Assembly: GCA_011046145.1 (NCBI GenBank)
Contig: DSBA01000031.1
Location: forward strand, 1-13,096
DNA: 13,096 nucleotides
Direction: 5' to 3'
Source of the DNA: Candidatus Uhrbacteria bacterium
Lineage (GTDB): Bacteria > Patescibacteriota > Patescibacteriia > CAIXNZ01
Position numbers and translations under genes: made by a program. The stretch's first letter is position 1, and each line of letters opens with the position of its first letter. The notes below the pieces were generated by a model. That model had not been told where the DNA came from and did no database searches. It saw only the letters and a list, made by a program, of their open reading frames with translations. Shown one piece after another: positions 11,138 through 13,096 of the stretch.

Positions 11138-13084
11138 TTATTTATTTTCCTCACCTTCTTTCTTCTCTTCAAATTCCCCCTCCTCCGGCCCTTTCTTTTC
11201 CTCATCTTTCTTGGGTTCTTCAGCCCCACTTTGTTTGCCTGCATCCGCCGACTTGTCCGCCGAAGCATTTGCGGAGGCGGATTGGGCCTTATACATTTCT
11301 GCTCCCACTTTCTGCGCTGCCTGCATAACAGCGTCATTAGCTTTTTTAATAGCTTCAATGTCTTCGCCATCTTTAACTTTTTTCAATTCTTCAACTTTAT
11401 CTTGTACTTCTTTTTTTAAATCAGCATTAACTTTATCGCCCAAATCTGCCAAAGATTTTTCAGTTGAATAAATCAAAGCATCAGCCGAATTGCGAGCTTC
11501 AATCAATTCGCGTTTTTTCTTGTCTTCTTCAGCGTGCATTTCCGCTTCTTTTTGCATTTTTTCCACTTCTTCCTTAGAAAGGCCAGAAGAAGCAGTAATA
11601 GTAATTGACTGCTCTTTATTAGTTGCTTTATCAACTGCTTTAACATTAACAATACCATTAGCATCAATGTCAAAGGAAACTTCAATTTGCGGCACGCCGC
11701 GCGGCGCAGGAGAAATACCAGATAAAATAAAACGGCCTAAAGACTTATTATCAGCTGCCATTTCACGTTCACCCTGCAAAACATTGATTTCCACTGAAGT
11801 CTGGCCATCAGCAGCTGTTGAAAATATCTGCGATTTGGAAGTCGGAATTGTTGTATTTTTTTCAATTAATTTTGTGCAAACCCCACCCAATGTTTCAATG
11901 CCCAAAGACAACGGCGTAACATCAAGCAAAAGCACGTCTTTAACATCACCCTGCAAAACACCAGCCTGCACAGCCGCACCAATTGCCACGACTTCATCAG
12001 GATTAACTCCCAGATGAGGCTTTTTGCCAAAAAATTCTTCAACTTTTTTCTGGACCAAAGGCATTCTAGTCATGCCGCCGACCATTACGACTTCTTCAAT
12101 TTCATCTACCTTAAAACCAGCATCAGCCAATGCTTTTTTAACCGGCTCTAAAGTTTTATCAACCAATTCACCTACTAATTCTTCCAGTTTGGACCGGCTG
12201 ATTTTCATGACCAAATGCAAAGGCGCACCGTCTTTGCTTTGAGTTATAAAAGGCTGGTTGATTTCAGTTTCCGTTGAAGTAGAAAGCTCAATCTTGGCTT
12301 TTTCAGCTGATTCTTTAATCCGCTGCAAAGCCATTTGGTCTTTTGACAAATCAATGCCGTTTTCTTTTCTAAACTGGTCAATTATCCAATCAATAATTTT
12401 TTTATCAAAATCATCACCACCCAAATGAGTGTCGCCATTGGTTGATTTAACCTCAACAGTATCAGCTGTCACATCTAAAATTGAAATGTCAAAAGTGCCG
12501 CCGCCCAGATCATAAACCGCGATCTGCTGATTTTTCTTTTTATCAAAACCATAAGCCAAAGCAGCAGCTGTAGGCTCATTAATAATCCTCTTAACTTCCA
12601 AGCCAGCGATTTTACCAGCGTCTTTAGTCGCCTGCCTTTGCGAATCATCAAAATAAGCCGGCACCGTAATAATCGCTTCAGTAATTTTTTCGCCTAATTT
12701 TTCTTCAGCATCAGCTTTCAGCTTCTGCAAAATCATGGCTGAAATTTCCTGCGGCGTGTATTCTTTATCTCCCATTTTAACTTTAATTCCTTCTCCTGCT
12801 TTAACAAGTTCATAAGGCAATGTTTCTTTGTCGCGCTGAACTTCAGGATCATCCCAGCGCCTGCCAATCAGACGCTTGATGGAAAAAATAGTATTAGTCG
12901 GATTAGTCACAGCCTGCCTTTTGGCCAGCTGGCCGGCTAAACGTTCGCCTGTTTTTGAAACAGCCACAATAGAAGGCGTTGTTCTCATGCCTTCTTTATT
13001 TTCCAAAACTTTTGGCTGGCCACCCTCAATGATAGCCATGCAACTGTTGGTTGTCCCCAAATCTATTCCTAAGATTTTACTCAT
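11138..13084 (-). CDS. dnaK: Chaperone DnaK (Hsp70)
   Basis: A full-length 648-residue Hsp70 that binds and releases unfolded polypeptides under ATP control, with DnaJ and GrpE as partners. The nucleotide-binding domain (about 1-380) shows GIDLGTTNS (6-14), VPAYFDDSQRQATKDAG (141-157), INEPTAAALAYG (168-179), YDLGGGTFDISIL (191-203) and VMVGGMTRMP (333-342). The linker DVLLLDVTPLSLGIE is at 383-397, followed by the beta substrate domain with INVLQGERE (433-441) and the helical lid to about 600. The tail (601-648) is acidic and low-complexity; it begins with SASANASADKSAD, encoded by a palindromic element that GC-enriches the region. The tail lacks a recognisable EEVD-like end. The ATG at 13084 starts the canonical MSKILGIDLG. 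The promoter lies beyond the window edge. Confidence 0.99.
   Translation of the reverse strand: MSKILGIDLGTTNSCMAIIEGGQPKVLENKEGMRTTPSIVAVSKTGERLAGQLAKRQAVTNPTNTIFSIKRLIGRRWDDPEVQRDKETLPYELVKAGEGIKVKMGDKEYTPQEISAMILQKLKADAEEKLGEKITEAIITVPAYFDDSQRQATKDAGKIAGLEVKRIINEPTAAALAYGFDKKKNQQIAVYDLGGGTFDISILDVTADTVEVKSTNGDTHLGGDDFDKKIIDWIIDQFRKENGIDLSKDQMALQRIKESAEKAKIELSTSTETEINQPFITQSKDGAPLHLVMKISRSKLEELVGELVDKTLEPVKKALADAGFKVDEIEEVVMVGGMTRMPLVQKKVEEFFGKKPHLGVNPDEVVAIGAAVQAGVLQGDVKDVLLLDVTPLSLGIETLGGVCTKLIEKNTTIPTSKSQIFSTAADGQTSVEINVLQGEREMAADNKSLGRFILSGISPAPRGVPQIEVSFDIDANGIVNVKAVDKATNKEQSITITASSGLSKEEVEKMQKEAEMHAEEDKKKRELIEARNSADALIYSTEKSLADLGDKVNADLKKEVQDKVEELKKVKDGEDIEAIKKANDAVMQAAQKVGAEMYKAQSASANASADKSADAGKQSGAEEPKKDEEKKGPEEGEFEEKKEGEENK
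11245..11281. repeat. Palindromic element in the dnaK 3' end
   Basis: The core at 11256-11281 starts TCCGCC, continues GAAGCATTT and ends GCGGAGGCGGA, forming a hairpin with TCCGCC/GGCGGA arms. A further TCCGCC at 11244-11249 gives an alternative pairing. On the coding strand it encodes SASANASADK in the unstructured tail. It matches the core inside the hxsD-like gene at nearly every arm position. Confidence 0.85.
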
Positions 13085-13096
13085 ATTGTTTTTAAG

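Noticed and set aside
11121..12242. Several plus-strand open frames opposite dnaK
   Set aside because: They are serine/phenylalanine-rich antisense shadows of a canonical full-length dnaK.

Overview
All recognisable genes in this window lie on the minus strand. Base composition is AT-rich, coding density is high, most starts lack a convincing Shine-Dalgarno sequence, and short nested palindromes occur both between and inside genes. Together with DnaK, DnaJ and DUF3467 side by side and several secreted proteins of unknown family, this suggests a Candidate Phyla Radiation bacterium (Patescibacteria/Parcubacteria-like). That placement is inference from style, not from a marker phylogeny.

Reading in the direction of transcription (right to left), the first block is a chaperone cluster: dnaK (13084-11138), a DUF3467 protein (11003-10713), a probable PD-(D/E)XK-like protein of unknown function (10547-9435) and dnaJ (9328-8213). 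No grpE is seen. Two related nested inverted-repeat elements flank the nuclease-like gene, and a third, different one sits at the dnaJ 3' end.

The second block starts behind a good extended -10 promoter (about 8083-8107). It holds a five-helix membrane protein (8049-7522) and three tightly packed genes for secreted proteins with Sec signal peptides (7494-6883, 6882-6025, 6022-5201). Spacing is 0-2 bases between the last three, so they are surely one transcript.

The third block is the most interesting: a His-Xaa-Ser (Hxs) type radical-SAM peptide-modification locus. It contains two HxsD-like proteins (5156-4638 and 4552-4352), an HxsB-type radical SAM/SPASM-like maturase (4191-2710), an HxsA-like precursor ending in nine H-x-S triplets (2020-1637), a membrane-anchored protein with 14 cysteines (1619-666) and a second radical SAM enzyme that runs off the left edge (639-1). 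A GxxExxY family gene (2551-2135), boxed in by five copies of a ~38-bp repeat, interrupts the locus between hxsB and hxsA and looks like an inserted cassette. Three tandem 18-bp palindromes before hxsB look like an operator array.

The likely logic, as inference: the maturase(s), helped by the HxsD-like proteins, modify the His/Ser/Cys-rich tail of the precursor. The membrane and secreted proteins encoded around it would be candidates for its export, anchoring or surface display. A separate theme is a 26-bp palindromic sequence found in frame inside three unrelated genes (dnaK, hxsD2 and the nuclease-like gene), resembling the behaviour of Rickettsia palindromic elements.
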